This document shows positions 8,353 to 17,507 of a stretch of 64,000 bases of DNA, piece by piece. The notes beneath the pieces were generated by a model. It was not told the DNA's origin and ran no database searches. It saw only the letters and a program-made list of their open reading frames with translations. Numbering within the stretch: position 1 is the first letter of the stretch; the number at the start of each line of letters is the position of its first letter. Source of the DNA: CAJXII01 sp965242915 (lineage in GTDB: Bacteria; Campylobacterota; Campylobacteria; Campylobacterales; Arcobacteraceae); the NCBI GenBank assembly GCA_965242915.1, contig CBDETN010000026.1, positions 62,001 to 126,000 on the forward strand, in the 5' to 3' direction. The position numbers and the translations under genes were made by a program.

Positions 8353-9680
8353 TGACAAAGCAAGAAAAGTTAAAACAAGAAATTTTAGATAAAACTAAAG
8401 AATACTATGAGTTAGTACATAAACCACAACAAGAAAAAAAGTTTATAGAAGGAGAAAGTAAAGTTAATTATGCAGGTCGTGTTTTTGATGATACAGAGAT
8501 GAGATACTTAGTAGATAGCTCACTTGACTTTTGGCTTACTTATGGTGAGTATTCTAAAAAATTTGAAAAAAAATTATCAGAATTTTTAAATGTAAGATGG
8601 ACTTTTTTAGTAAATAGTGGAAGTTCAGCAAATCTTTTAGCCTTTTATGCTTTAACTTCTCCATTGTTAAAAGAGAGACAAGTTAAACGTGGTGATGAGG
8701 TTATAACTGTTGCAGCATGTTTTCCTACAACTATTACTCCTATAGTTCAATACGGTGCTGTGCCTGTATTTGTAGATATGGAGTTAACTAACTTTAATAT
8801 TGATGTAACTCAATTAGAAGATGCACTTAGTTCTAAAACAAAAGCTGTAATGGTTGCACATACCTTAGGTAATCCTTTTAATATTAAAGCTGTAAAAGAA
8901 TTTTGTGATAAACACAACTTATGGTTAGTTGAAGACAACTGTGATGCACTAGGTTCTACTTATGATGGGAAACTTACTGGTACCTGGGGAGATATCGGAA
9001 CATCTAGTTTTTATCCACCACACCACATGACTATGGGTGAGGGTGGAGCAACATATACAGATAATCCACTTTTACAAAAGATTATGCTTAGTATGAGAGA
9101 TTGGGGTAGAGATTGTTGGTGTGAAAGTGGAGTTGATAATACTTGTAACGCTAGGTTTTCTAAAAAGTTTGGCTCTTTACCAAAAGGTTATGATCATAAA
9201 TATGTTTATAGTCATTTTGGATTTAATTTAAAAGTATCTGATATGCAAGCAGCAGTAGGTGTAGCTCAACTTGAAAAGTTTCCATCATTTGTAGAGATAA
9301 GAAAACAAAATTTTAAAAAGTTATATGATGGACTTAAAGATTTAGAACAACTAACTCTTGTCCAAACTCAACCAAATTCTGACCCTAGTTGGTTTGGGTT
9401 TATGATGACTTTAAAAAATGATGTTAAATTTAGCAGAAATGATTTATCTCAATTTTTAGAAGGAAATAAAATTCAGACAAGAAATTTATTTGCTGGAAAT
9501 ATTTTAAGACATCCTTTATTTGATGAGATGATTGAAAATACAGATTATAGAGTAATTGGAAACATACCAAATACAGATAAAATAATGAATGATAGTTTAT
9601 GGATAGGTTTATATCCTGGTATGGGTGATGATGCGATTAATTATATGATTAAGAAGATTAGAGAGTTTTGTAATAAGTAG
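8352..9680 (+). CDS. rfbH: CDP-4-keto-6-deoxy-D-glucose 3-dehydrase (E1)
   Basis: A 442-residue DegT/DnrJ-fold enzyme that uses PMP and a [2Fe-2S] cluster to remove the C3 hydroxyl of CDP-4-keto-6-deoxyglucose. The usual PLP lysine is replaced by histidine in PPHHMTMGEGG (about residues 219-229), the hallmark of RfbH/AscC. The cysteine motif RDCWCESGVDNTC supplies cluster ligands. The start is ATG at 8352 overlapping the previous stop, with AAGG just upstream. Known systems need a dedicated E3 reductase (RfbI/AscD); I see none in this window, though one may lie upstream of it. Confidence 0.93.
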   Translation: MTKQEKLKQEILDKTKEYYELVHKPQQEKKFIEGESKVNYAGRVFDDTEMRYLVDSSLDFWLTYGEYSKKFEKKLSEFLNVRWTFLVNSGSSANLLAFYALTSPLLKERQVKRGDEVITVAACFPTTITPIVQYGAVPVFVDMELTNFNIDVTQLEDALSSKTKAVMVAHTLGNPFNIKAVKEFCDKHNLWLVEDNCDALGSTYDGKLTGTWGDIGTSSFYPPHHMTMGEGGATYTDNPLLQKIMLSMRDWGRDCWCESGVDNTCNARFSKKFGSLPKGYDHKYVYSHFGFNLKVSDMQAAVGVAQLEKFPSFVEIRKQNFKKLYDGLKDLEQLTLVQTQPNSDPSWFGFMMTLKNDVKFSRNDLSQFLEGNKIQTRNLFAGNILRHPLFDEMIENTDYRVIGNIPNTDKIMNDSLWIGLYPGMGDDAINYMIKKIREFCNK

Positions 9681-10667
9681 ATGAAAATTTTATATGTTGA
9701 TTTACAATATGATTATGGTGTCAAAGAAAGAGGCAGAAATATAATTGGTCTTGATGGCTTTAAAAAATCTTTTGAAGAACTAGGTCATGAAGTAGTGACA
9801 TTTTTTTATGATGAGTATCTCAATAATATTTTACTAATGCAAAAGAAACTTAAAGATTTTGTAGATACAGTAAAGCCAGATTTAATATTTTTATCTTTAT
9901 TTGCAGATCAATTTAAAATAGAAACACTTGATTATTTAAAATCTAAATATACAACAATTAATTGGTTTGGTGATGATCAGTGGAGATTTGATAATTTTAC
10001 TTCAAAATATTTAAATCATTTCACATACTGTGTAACGACAGATAAATATTCGATACCTAAATATAAAGAACTTGGTCAAAACAATATTATATATAGTCAA
10101 TGGGCAGCTATAAATACTCATCAAATACCAAAATTTGATGGATATAAATATGATGTTTCTTTTGTAGGAGGATTTCATCCATACAGAAAATGGTTTATAG
10201 ATACTCTAAAAAAAAGAGGCATAAATATAGAAGCTTTTGGTAGAGGATGGGATAATGGTCCATTGAGTGATATAGAGATGAATCAACTATTTGTAGATTC
10301 TAAAATAAATCTAAATATTGGAAATAGTATATCTTTTGATAGTAGATATTTATTTAGTGGTATTAAACCATTTATAAATAGCTTTAGAAGTTCAAAAGTA
10401 TCATCTCAAATAAAAGCAAGAAATTTTGAAATACCTTATTTCAATGGATTTCAGCTTACAGATTATGTACCATCAATTGAAAACTATTTTGATATAGGTC
10501 GTGAAATTGTATGTTATAAAGATATAGATGAAGCAGAATTATTAATAAAATATTATTTAGAAAATGAAGATGAAAGGGAAAATATAAAGAATGCTTCTCA
10601 TCAAAAGGCGATAGAAGAGCACGGGTATATAAATAGGTTAGAAGATGTTATCAGTCAACTTAAATAA
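9681..10667 (+). CDS. CgeB-like glycosyltransferase family protein
   Basis: A 328-residue protein that looks like a GT-B glycosyltransferase of the CgeB / DUF3880 type. The N-terminal domain opens MKILYVDLQYDYG, with an acceptor-domain segment VKPDLIFLSLFADQF. The C-terminal domain carries YDVSFVGGFHPYRKWFIDTL, then AFGRGWDNGP and a nucleotide-sugar region ending KARNFEIPYFNGFQLTDYVP. There is no transmembrane segment. The gene begins directly after the rfbH stop codon (TAGATG). It probably transfers one residue of the repeat unit, possibly the unusual dideoxysugar made by the genes just upstream, but donor and acceptor are unknown. Confidence 0.68.
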   Translation: MKILYVDLQYDYGVKERGRNIIGLDGFKKSFEELGHEVVTFFYDEYLNNILLMQKKLKDFVDTVKPDLIFLSLFADQFKIETLDYLKSKYTTINWFGDDQWRFDNFTSKYLNHFTYCVTTDKYSIPKYKELGQNNIIYSQWAAINTHQIPKFDGYKYDVSFVGGFHPYRKWFIDTLKKRGINIEAFGRGWDNGPLSDIEMNQLFVDSKINLNIGNSISFDSRYLFSGIKPFINSFRSSKVSSQIKARNFEIPYFNGFQLTDYVPSIENYFDIGREIVCYKDIDEAELLIKYYLENEDERENIKNASHQKAIEEHGYINRLEDVISQLK

Positions 10668-12789
10668 TATTCAAAACAAAATAAGTAAGATTTTTTTTGC
10701 TAAATATAGTATCTTGGCTTGGTTATTGCTAATTTGTTTAATATTTTTTGGTAAGAACTTATTTGGTATGAGAATTACTACATGGGATACTCATGATTTG
10801 GGTTTTGTAAATTTTTTATATTTTAGTGATGCATTAAAAAGTGGATATATTCCATTTTGGAATCCCTATATACAGTCAGGTGTATTTTTCCCATCATTAA
10901 ATAATATTGGCTTATATACTATCTTTCAATTGCCTTTTGTTTTTATATCATGGATTTTTAATCCTGCTATTGTTTTTGAGTGGATGATACAATCTTATAT
11001 TATATTTGGTGGCTTGGGAGTATATTTATATTTTTTAGAGATAAAAATAGAAAGATCTATTGCAATTCTTGGCTCAACAGCATATGTCTTATCTGTATTG
11101 ATTTATTTTACAGGTCAATATGGATTTATTGTTTCTCTTTCTATTTTACCTTGGATGCTTTATTTATATCATAAAATTGAAAATAATAAATTAAGTGTTA
11201 TACAAATCATATTAATAGGTACCCTTATTGGAATGTATTTTTCTAGTGGTTACCCATGGATGAACTTTGTAAATTTAACTATTTTTATATTATATGTAAT
11301 TATATTTGGATACAAAAAAAATAAAATTCTTTCAAATATTATATATCAAAAAATATTTTTATTAATAATTTTTATTCTAATTATATATATTTTACTCTTA
11401 TTGCCTGCATTAATGAATATTAACTTTAATTATTCATTATTTAGTGGTGATTTTTACAGTTATGAACCTAGACTTAGAAGTTTGGGAATACAAGCACCTC
11501 AATTATTATATAATACAATATTTGATGCTATTATAGGATCTATTGATTTTAATTTATATGGAAGAAATTTACCATCAAATATTCCTTTATGGTTTAAAGG
11601 TATTGGACTTATAGTGTTTGCGATATTTATTTTTACACTTTTTAATAATAAAATAAAAATTGATAAATTTCAAATATTTTGGTTTGTTATAGTTTTATTT
11701 TTCTTGCTATATTCATCAGCTGTTAGTGTGCATATAATTAGTATTACAAATTATATACCATTTTTTAATTCTAATAGATGGTTCGGATTAGGTATTATAT
11801 ATGTATCTATTGGTTTAATTTTTATATCAATATATAAATTTAATATATCCTGTAAAGGATATTATAAAGGTGAGTTTATTTTATTTAGTAAGCAAAATAT
11901 AATTATATTATTACTATCTATAATATTAATTATGACTAATAAGCCAGCATCTTATTTTATGATTTTTCTATTACTTTTAATGCCAATATATTTACCTTAT
12001 TTACTAAAGAAATTTAAAAGTATGATGATATTCGTACTGATTTTTATCAATATCATTACATTTTATAAACTTCATAATCATACATATTGGATAACATCTG
12101 CTTCTTTATATACTCAACAAATAAATAATAGAAATATTGTTACTGAATATACTAATAATAACAGGGATATATATAAAAGCAATAGGTATATATATAATAA
12201 TCAAGATTGGATTTTGAAAAAAATACCATCAACTCATGGTTATAATAATTTAGGAAATCCTTGGTATTGGTATTTTAAAAATCATAATTTCACTTCTAAT
12301 ATAATTTCTGTTACTAGAGATTTAAAACTTCTAAAAGAAGCTAGTCGTAAAGATTTTAATACAGATAATCAATTTTATGATGATTATGTAAAGCAAATTG
12401 ATTACATCCAATCAAATGTAGGAATATTTAAAGAAGACTATATTAAAATAGTAAATGATGGGGATTTTAAATTTAATATTATTAATATATTAACTACTCC
12501 AAATTCTACAAAAGTAAATTTGGAAATATCAGACTCTTCTATTATATCTTTTAATACAATATTTACACCAGGATGGAATATTTATGTAAATGGTAAAAAA
12601 AGTAATCTTATTAAAACAAACGGTTTTTTTATGGGGGTATATTTAGATAAAAAAGGTCTTTATAATATTGAATTTAAATTTGAACCATATTTGATATATT
12701 ACATATTTGCTATTGTGTATTCGATAATTATTATTTTATTATTTTTATCTTTAATAGAACATAAAAAAAGAAAAATATATGTTTCATAA
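10645..12789 (+). CDS. YfhO-family polytopic membrane glycosyltransferase
   Basis: A 714-residue protein with about a dozen membrane helices and a C-terminal periplasmic domain. The first loop has WDTHDLGFVNFLYFSDALKS and PFWNPYIQSGVFFP, the signature of YfhO-type GT-C-like proteins. Near the C-terminus IFTPGWNIYVNGKKS is the conserved YfhO beta-domain motif, followed by a last helix. YfhO proteins use a polyprenyl-phosphate-linked sugar made by a GtrB/CsbB-type enzyme and flipped by a GtrA-type protein; both genes follow immediately. The ATG at 10645 overlaps the previous gene by 23 bases and the next by 11. Confidence 0.78.
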   Translation: MLSVNLNNIQNKISKIFFAKYSILAWLLLICLIFFGKNLFGMRITTWDTHDLGFVNFLYFSDALKSGYIPFWNPYIQSGVFFPSLNNIGLYTIFQLPFVFISWIFNPAIVFEWMIQSYIIFGGLGVYLYFLEIKIERSIAILGSTAYVLSVLIYFTGQYGFIVSLSILPWMLYLYHKIENNKLSVIQIILIGTLIGMYFSSGYPWMNFVNLTIFILYVIIFGYKKNKILSNIIYQKIFLLIIFILIIYILLLLPALMNINFNYSLFSGDFYSYEPRLRSLGIQAPQLLYNTIFDAIIGSIDFNLYGRNLPSNIPLWFKGIGLIVFAIFIFTLFNNKIKIDKFQIFWFVIVLFFLLYSSAVSVHIISITNYIPFFNSNRWFGLGIIYVSIGLIFISIYKFNISCKGYYKGEFILFSKQNIIILLLSIILIMTNKPASYFMIFLLLLMPIYLPYLLKKFKSMMIFVLIFINIITFYKLHNHTYWITSASLYTQQINNRNIVTEYTNNNRDIYKSNRYIYNNQDWILKKIPSTHGYNNLGNPWYWYFKNHNFTSNIISVTRDLKLLKEASRKDFNTDNQFYDDYVKQIDYIQSNVGIFKEDYIKIVNDGDFKFNIINILTTPNSTKVNLEISDSSIISFNTIFTPGWNIYVNGKKSNLIKTNGFFMGVYLDKKGLYNIEFKFEPYLIYYIFAIVYSIIIILLFLSLIEHKKRKIYVS

Positions 12790-13135
12790 ATATATTATAG
12801 TTGGAATGATAAATACTTTATTTGGGTATTTGATGTTTGTAATATTTATATATTTAAGTTTTCATTATTCAATAGCGGTCTTATTTTCAACAATATTAGG
12901 AGTTATTTTTAATTTTATAACTTACGGGAAATATGTTTTCAATAATACATCTTTAAGTAAGATATGGAGATTTGTTATAGTTTACATATTTATATATAGT
13001 ATAAATATACTTGGTTTATATTGTTTAAAATTATATACTATTAATATATATATTGCTGGTGCTATATTAATATTGCCTTTAGCACTAATAGGATTTTATT
13101 TAAATAAAAGGTTTGTATATGAAAAAATTAATTAG
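12779..13135 (+). CDS. GtrA-family polyprenyl-phosphate sugar flippase
   Basis: A 118-residue membrane protein with four predicted helices and the GtrA family pattern (FHKYIIVGMINTLFGYLMF at the start, FNFITYGKYVF in the middle, GFYLNKRFVYEK at the end). GtrA proteins are thought to flip undecaprenyl-phosphate-linked monosaccharides to the periplasmic face. It overlaps YfhO by 11 bases and GtrB by 17, consistent with a single three-gene module. Confidence 0.85.
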   Translation: MFHKYIIVGMINTLFGYLMFVIFIYLSFHYSIAVLFSTILGVIFNFITYGKYVFNNTSLSKIWRFVIVYIFIYSINILGLYCLKLYTINIYIAGAILILPLALIGFYLNKRFVYEKIN

Positions 13136-14057
13136 TATTGTAACACCTTGTTACAATGAAGAAGAAAATGTAGAAGAGTTATATCAAAGAGTAAAAATTG
13201 TGATGGCGAATGACCTGTCTGATTATAACTATGAACATATATTTATAGATAATGCATCTACAGATAAAACTGTAAATAAATTAAAAGATATAGCAAAAGT
13301 AGATAAAAATATAAAAATAATTGTTAACTCAAGAAACTTTGGACATATATGTTCTCCTGTACATGGTATGTTTCAAGCAACAGGAGATGTTGTCATATCT
13401 ATTGTTTCAGATTTACAAGATCCCCCAGAAATGATATCTCAATTTATAAAGGAATGGGAATCTGGGAATGATATAGTATTGGCTATAAAAAAATCAAGTG
13501 AAGAAAATAGCTTAATGTTTAAAATACGAAAGTTATATTATAAAATTTTAAGTAAATTATCTGAAATAGAAGTTTTTCAAAACTATACTGGTTTTGGACT
13601 TTATGATAAAAAAGTTATGAATGCAGTGAAAGAATTAAAGGATCCTTATCCTTTTTTTCGTGGTATGATAGCAGAGGTAGGTTTTAAAGTTAAAAAACTA
13701 GACTATAATCAACCAGTACGATTAAGAGGTCTTACAAAAAATAATTTTTACACATTGTATGATATTGGAATATTGGGTATCATAAGTAATTCTAAAGTGC
13801 CATTAAGAATGGCTGTATTTATCGGAGTATTCTTTGGATTGATTAGTATATTGATTGGATTTGGTTATTTTGTAGCTAAATTATTATATTGGGATACTAT
13901 GTCGCTCGGTGTTGCACCTTTAATAATTTTGAGTTCATTAATGTTCTCTGTAATGTTATTTTTTATAGGTATTATTGGAGAATATATAGGGGCGATTTAT
14001 ACTCAAGTACTTAATAGACCATTAGTTTTTGAAAAAGAAAGAATTAATTTTGAATAA
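13119..14057 (+). CDS. GtrB/ArnC-like polyprenyl-phosphate glycosyltransferase (GT2)
   Basis: A 312-residue GT2 enzyme. The N-terminal catalytic domain starts ISIVTPCYNEEENVEELY, with IDNASTDKT and the metal-binding segment SDLQDPPEMI. Two C-terminal membrane helices (about 230-300) are typical of DPM1/GtrB enzymes that make polyprenyl-phosphate sugars. I choose ATG at 13119 because AAAAGG precedes it; a TTG at 13113 is in frame but has no room for a ribosome binding site. With the two genes upstream it completes a GtrB-GtrA-YfhO type module. Confidence 0.88.
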   Translation: MKKLISIVTPCYNEEENVEELYQRVKIVMANDLSDYNYEHIFIDNASTDKTVNKLKDIAKVDKNIKIIVNSRNFGHICSPVHGMFQATGDVVISIVSDLQDPPEMISQFIKEWESGNDIVLAIKKSSEENSLMFKIRKLYYKILSKLSEIEVFQNYTGFGLYDKKVMNAVKELKDPYPFFRGMIAEVGFKVKKLDYNQPVRLRGLTKNNFYTLYDIGILGIISNSKVPLRMAVFIGVFFGLISILIGFGYFVAKLLYWDTMSLGVAPLIILSSLMFSVMLFFIGIIGEYIGAIYTQVLNRPLVFEKERINFE

Positions 14058-15051
14058 AGCTAGTATAGTTGTGTCAACCTCCTATCAAAATAATAAATTA
14101 TTTGATTTAGATGACTTATATATTAATAGAGATAATTGTATGCATCCTTTTTATTTATTGAAAAAGGAGTTTGAACAATATAAAATTGATCTTTCTACTA
14201 AAGATATTAACAGTATAAAAGAATCCAAAATAGTAATTTATAATGAGATGCCATTGGACTTACCAAAAGAAGAAGATATAGATAAATCTTATTTACTTAT
14301 ATTTGAAAGTGAGTTAATACGACCTGATAATTGGAACTTAGATAATCATAAATATTTTAATAAAATCTTCACTTGGAATGATGAATTTATAGATAATCAA
14401 AAATACTTTAAATTTAATTTTGCACAAGAGATACCAAAAATTATAAATAAAGATTTATCAAAAAAAAAGAAGCTTTGTACACTTATTGCAGGAAATAAAC
14501 ATAGTAATCACCCATTAGAGCTATATTCAAAAAGAGTTGAAGCTATAATGTGGTTTGAAGGTAATCATTTAGAAGATTTTGATTTTTATGGTATAGGTTG
14601 GGATAAATATAACTCATCCAGTAAATATATAAATTATATTTTAAATAAATTTAAATTAGCAAGTTTATTTAGTTCTAACTATCCATCATATAAAGGAAAA
14701 GTCGATAATAAAAGAATTACTTTAGAAAAATATAAATTTGCAATTTGTTATGAAAATGCAAAAGATATATCTGGGTATATTACAGAAAAAATATTTGATT
14801 GTTTTTTTGCAGGTTGCATACCAATTTATTGGGGAGCTAATAATATTGAAGATCATATACCAATGAATTGTTTTATAGATAGAACAAAATTTGAAAGCTA
14901 TGAAGAATTATATGATTTTATAGATAATATGAATGATGAAGTGTATTTAGAATACTTAAATAATATAGAAGTTTTTTTAAATAGTGATGATATTTATCAA
15001 TTTAGTAGTGAGTTTTTTGCTAAAGTTATACTTAAGAATATATTAATTTAG
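14050..15051 (+). CDS. GT10-family alpha-1,3-fucosyltransferase-like glycosyltransferase
   Basis: About 333 residues. The C-terminal half carries the GT10 donor-binding motif YKFAICYENAKDISGYITEK followed by DCFFAGCIPIYWGANN, which matches the alpha-1,3/4-fucosyltransferase signature. GT10 members transfer L-fucose from GDP-fucose, usually to GlcNAc. The start is uncertain: TTG at 14050 gives MNKASIVVSTSYQ and an 8-base overlap with GtrB, and TTG at 14029 is also in frame. No GDP-fucose synthesis gene is visible in the window, so the donor would be made elsewhere or differ from fucose. Confidence 0.78.
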   Translation: MNKASIVVSTSYQNNKLFDLDDLYINRDNCMHPFYLLKKEFEQYKIDLSTKDINSIKESKIVIYNEMPLDLPKEEDIDKSYLLIFESELIRPDNWNLDNHKYFNKIFTWNDEFIDNQKYFKFNFAQEIPKIINKDLSKKKKLCTLIAGNKHSNHPLELYSKRVEAIMWFEGNHLEDFDFYGIGWDKYNSSSKYINYILNKFKLASLFSSNYPSYKGKVDNKRITLEKYKFAICYENAKDISGYITEKIFDCFFAGCIPIYWGANNIEDHIPMNCFIDRTKFESYEELYDFIDNMNDEVYLEYLNNIEVFLNSDDIYQFSSEFFAKVILKNILI

Positions 15052-15052
15052 T

Positions 15053-16489
15053 ATGCTAAATAGATTGGACTCTAAATTTATAATTCTTATAGTTGGTAGA
15101 ATTTTACAAATTATTATAGCACTAGTTGCTATAAAATTAGCAACTAAATACCTTGAAGCATCGGAGATGGGTAATTTTTATCTGATAGTTAGCATAGCAG
15201 GCTTTTTTAGTCTTTTTTTTGTTAATCCAATTGGACAATATATAAATCGTAAAACTCATCAATGGTATGATGAGGGAAATTTACTTAATGTATTTTATAT
15301 ATATAATTATTATATTATTTTTTTATCTTTTTTATCTATTGGTATCATATATTTACTAAGTTATTTTAAAATTGGCAATAGTATAGAGTTGTTTTCTTTG
15401 ATAATAGTTTTATTTATATATATCCTAACACATACTTGGAATCAAACAATTATACCAATGATAAATATGCTAGAGCATAGAGTTAGTTTCGTTATATTTA
15501 TTTTGCTATCTCAATTGCTATTTTTAATATTAGCATATTTATTTATTAATATTTTTGAAAAAGAAGGTATATATTGGTTTTTGGGTCAAGCTATTGGTTT
15601 TGGAATAGTTGCATTAATTGCATTGTATTATTTTATAAAAAGAATACAAAATGATTTTAATATTACTATTGCACATCAAATGATAAATAAAGATAATTTA
15701 AATAAACTATTTAAATTTTCAGCTCCACTATCTATAGGTATTTTGTTTTTTTGGATACAAACACAATCCTATCCTTTGATAATAGAAAAATATTTAGGTT
15801 CTGAATTTTTAGGGTATTTTGGTGTAGGTATGGCTGTTGCATTTGCTATATCTTCAGCTTTTGAATCTATTATAATGCAATATATTTATCCACAAATGTA
15901 TAAAAGTATGAATGATGAAATAAAATTTTCTAAAATTATGTCGAATATTATAAATCTAATTCTTCCTATTTATTTTCTTTTAGCTATATTTGTATCTATT
16001 TTTGCAATATATATTAATTCGATTTTAGTTGATGAAAAGTATTTCAATTCTTATATTTTTGTAATTTTTGGTATTTGGATAGCTTTTTTCAGAATGTCAT
16101 CTAATATTATATCAAATATAGCACATTCTAAAATGGAAACAAAAAAATTGATTTTACCTAATTTGATTGGAGCCTTTATTACAGTATTTGGACTTATAAT
16201 TGCTACTCAAACTCAAAATTATAGATTTTACATACCTATAATATTAGTTATTTCTGCTATAATATCTTTTATAATAATGTATAGAATAATGAATAACCTA
16301 GTGCAAATTAACCTAAAATTAAAAAACTTCTTTTTAGTTTTTGGTTATTGTGTACCTTTTTTTATAGGGATTATATTTTATCAATATTCAAATAATATTT
16401 GGTATTCAGTATTGATTGTAAGTTTTTTTGGATTGTACTTTTTATTTATTTTATATCAATTAGTCAAAAAAGGAGAAGTTGTTGGATAA
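15053..16489 (+). CDS. wzx: Wzx-like O-antigen/polysaccharide flippase
   Basis: A 478-residue integral membrane protein with about 12-14 helices and the MOP-superfamily Wzx layout. The N-terminal half runs through GRILQIIIALVAIKLATKYLEASEMGNFYL, and the repeat half through FSAPLSIGILFFWIQTQSYPLIIEKYLG. Such proteins move the undecaprenyl-linked repeat unit to the periplasm for polymerisation or transfer. It starts two bases after the previous stop and overlaps the next gene by 11 bases. Primary sequence is poorly conserved in this family, so the call rests on topology and context. Confidence 0.78.
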   Translation: MLNRLDSKFIILIVGRILQIIIALVAIKLATKYLEASEMGNFYLIVSIAGFFSLFFVNPIGQYINRKTHQWYDEGNLLNVFYIYNYYIIFLSFLSIGIIYLLSYFKIGNSIELFSLIIVLFIYILTHTWNQTIIPMINMLEHRVSFVIFILLSQLLFLILAYLFINIFEKEGIYWFLGQAIGFGIVALIALYYFIKRIQNDFNITIAHQMINKDNLNKLFKFSAPLSIGILFFWIQTQSYPLIIEKYLGSEFLGYFGVGMAVAFAISSAFESIIMQYIYPQMYKSMNDEIKFSKIMSNIINLILPIYFLLAIFVSIFAIYINSILVDEKYFNSYIFVIFGIWIAFFRMSSNIISNIAHSKMETKKLILPNLIGAFITVFGLIIATQTQNYRFYIPIILVISAIISFIIMYRIMNNLVQINLKLKNFFLVFGYCVPFFIGIIFYQYSNNIWYSVLIVSFFGLYFLFILYQLVKKGEVVG

Positions 16490-17507
16490 TCAGTTAGTTT
16501 GTATATGTATCCCAAATTATAACAATGAAAATACAATATCAGATACATTAGATAGTTTATTAAATCAAACATATAAAAATATCATAATAAAAATTTTTGA
16601 CAATCTTTCTACAGATAAAAGTATGGAAATACTTAAAGGTTATAAAAATAAATATCCAAATATTAAGGTTTTCCAAAATGAAACAAATATTGGGGGAGAA
16701 GCAAATTTTTCTAAATGTATAAATGGATTAGAGGGTGATTTTGGGGCTATTTATCATGCTGATGATATATATGATTCTAAAATGGTAGAAACTCAAGTTA
16801 AATACTTATCACAAAATGATATATCAGCTGTATTTGTAAGAGCAAATTTAATTGATGATAATTCAAATAATATAGGGGAGCAGTTTTTTCCTGAAGAATT
16901 AAAATCTAAATCATTCCATCAACTTAGTTTTAAACAGTTATTTGCATTGATATTAAAATATGATAATTTTTTAATCACGCCTAGTGTTATGGCAAAGACT
17001 GATATATATGTAAATCAAATAAAATCATGGAATGGAAAAAAGTTTAAAACATCAGCAGATTTAGATGTATGGTTAAGATTTAGTGAAATAAAAGATATAG
17101 GTATAATAACAGATAAACTTATTTCATATAGAATATCAACTGCAAGTTTTTCTTATAGAACTAAATTTTCAAGAGTAACTACAAGGGATATGTTTTTGAT
17201 AATAGATTACTATATGGATAAATACAAAAGTATTAATTTTGATAAGTCAGATTATCGATTTTTAAAATTTAAAGATAATATTTTAGTAGTTTCAAATAAA
17301 ATATTAAATAAGCATCATATTTTTTTAAGTGATATAAAGTTATTTGATTTAAAAGTTATTGGCAAAATATTTTTTAATAAACAAAAATTTAAAATTTATG
17401 TTTATGCAGTTTTACTTAAAGTATTATTATTATTAAATGTAAAAGAATATTTAATAAAATTAGTAAAAAAAGTAAATAATATTCCTCAATGTGAAATATA
17501 TGAATAA
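16479..17507 (+). CDS. GT2-family glycosyltransferase
   Basis: A 342-residue inverting GT-A enzyme. The N-terminus reads LVCICIPNYNNENTISDTLDSLLNQTYKN, then FDNLSTDKSMEIL and the DxD-like segment YHADDIYDSKMVETQ. The C-terminal third is Lys- and Leu-rich and has no clear membrane helix. AGGAG at 16471-16475 precedes two adjacent TTG codons (16479 and 16482), either of which could be the start. It overlaps the following membrane protein by 8 bases. The donor sugar is unknown. Confidence 0.8.
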   Translation: MLDNQLVCICIPNYNNENTISDTLDSLLNQTYKNIIIKIFDNLSTDKSMEILKGYKNKYPNIKVFQNETNIGGEANFSKCINGLEGDFGAIYHADDIYDSKMVETQVKYLSQNDISAVFVRANLIDDNSNNIGEQFFPEELKSKSFHQLSFKQLFALILKYDNFLITPSVMAKTDIYVNQIKSWNGKKFKTSADLDVWLRFSEIKDIGIITDKLISYRISTASFSYRTKFSRVTTRDMFLIIDYYMDKYKSINFDKSDYRFLKFKDNILVVSNKILNKHHIFLSDIKLFDLKVIGKIFFNKQKFKIYVYAVLLKVLLLLNVKEYLIKLVKKVNNIPQCEIYE

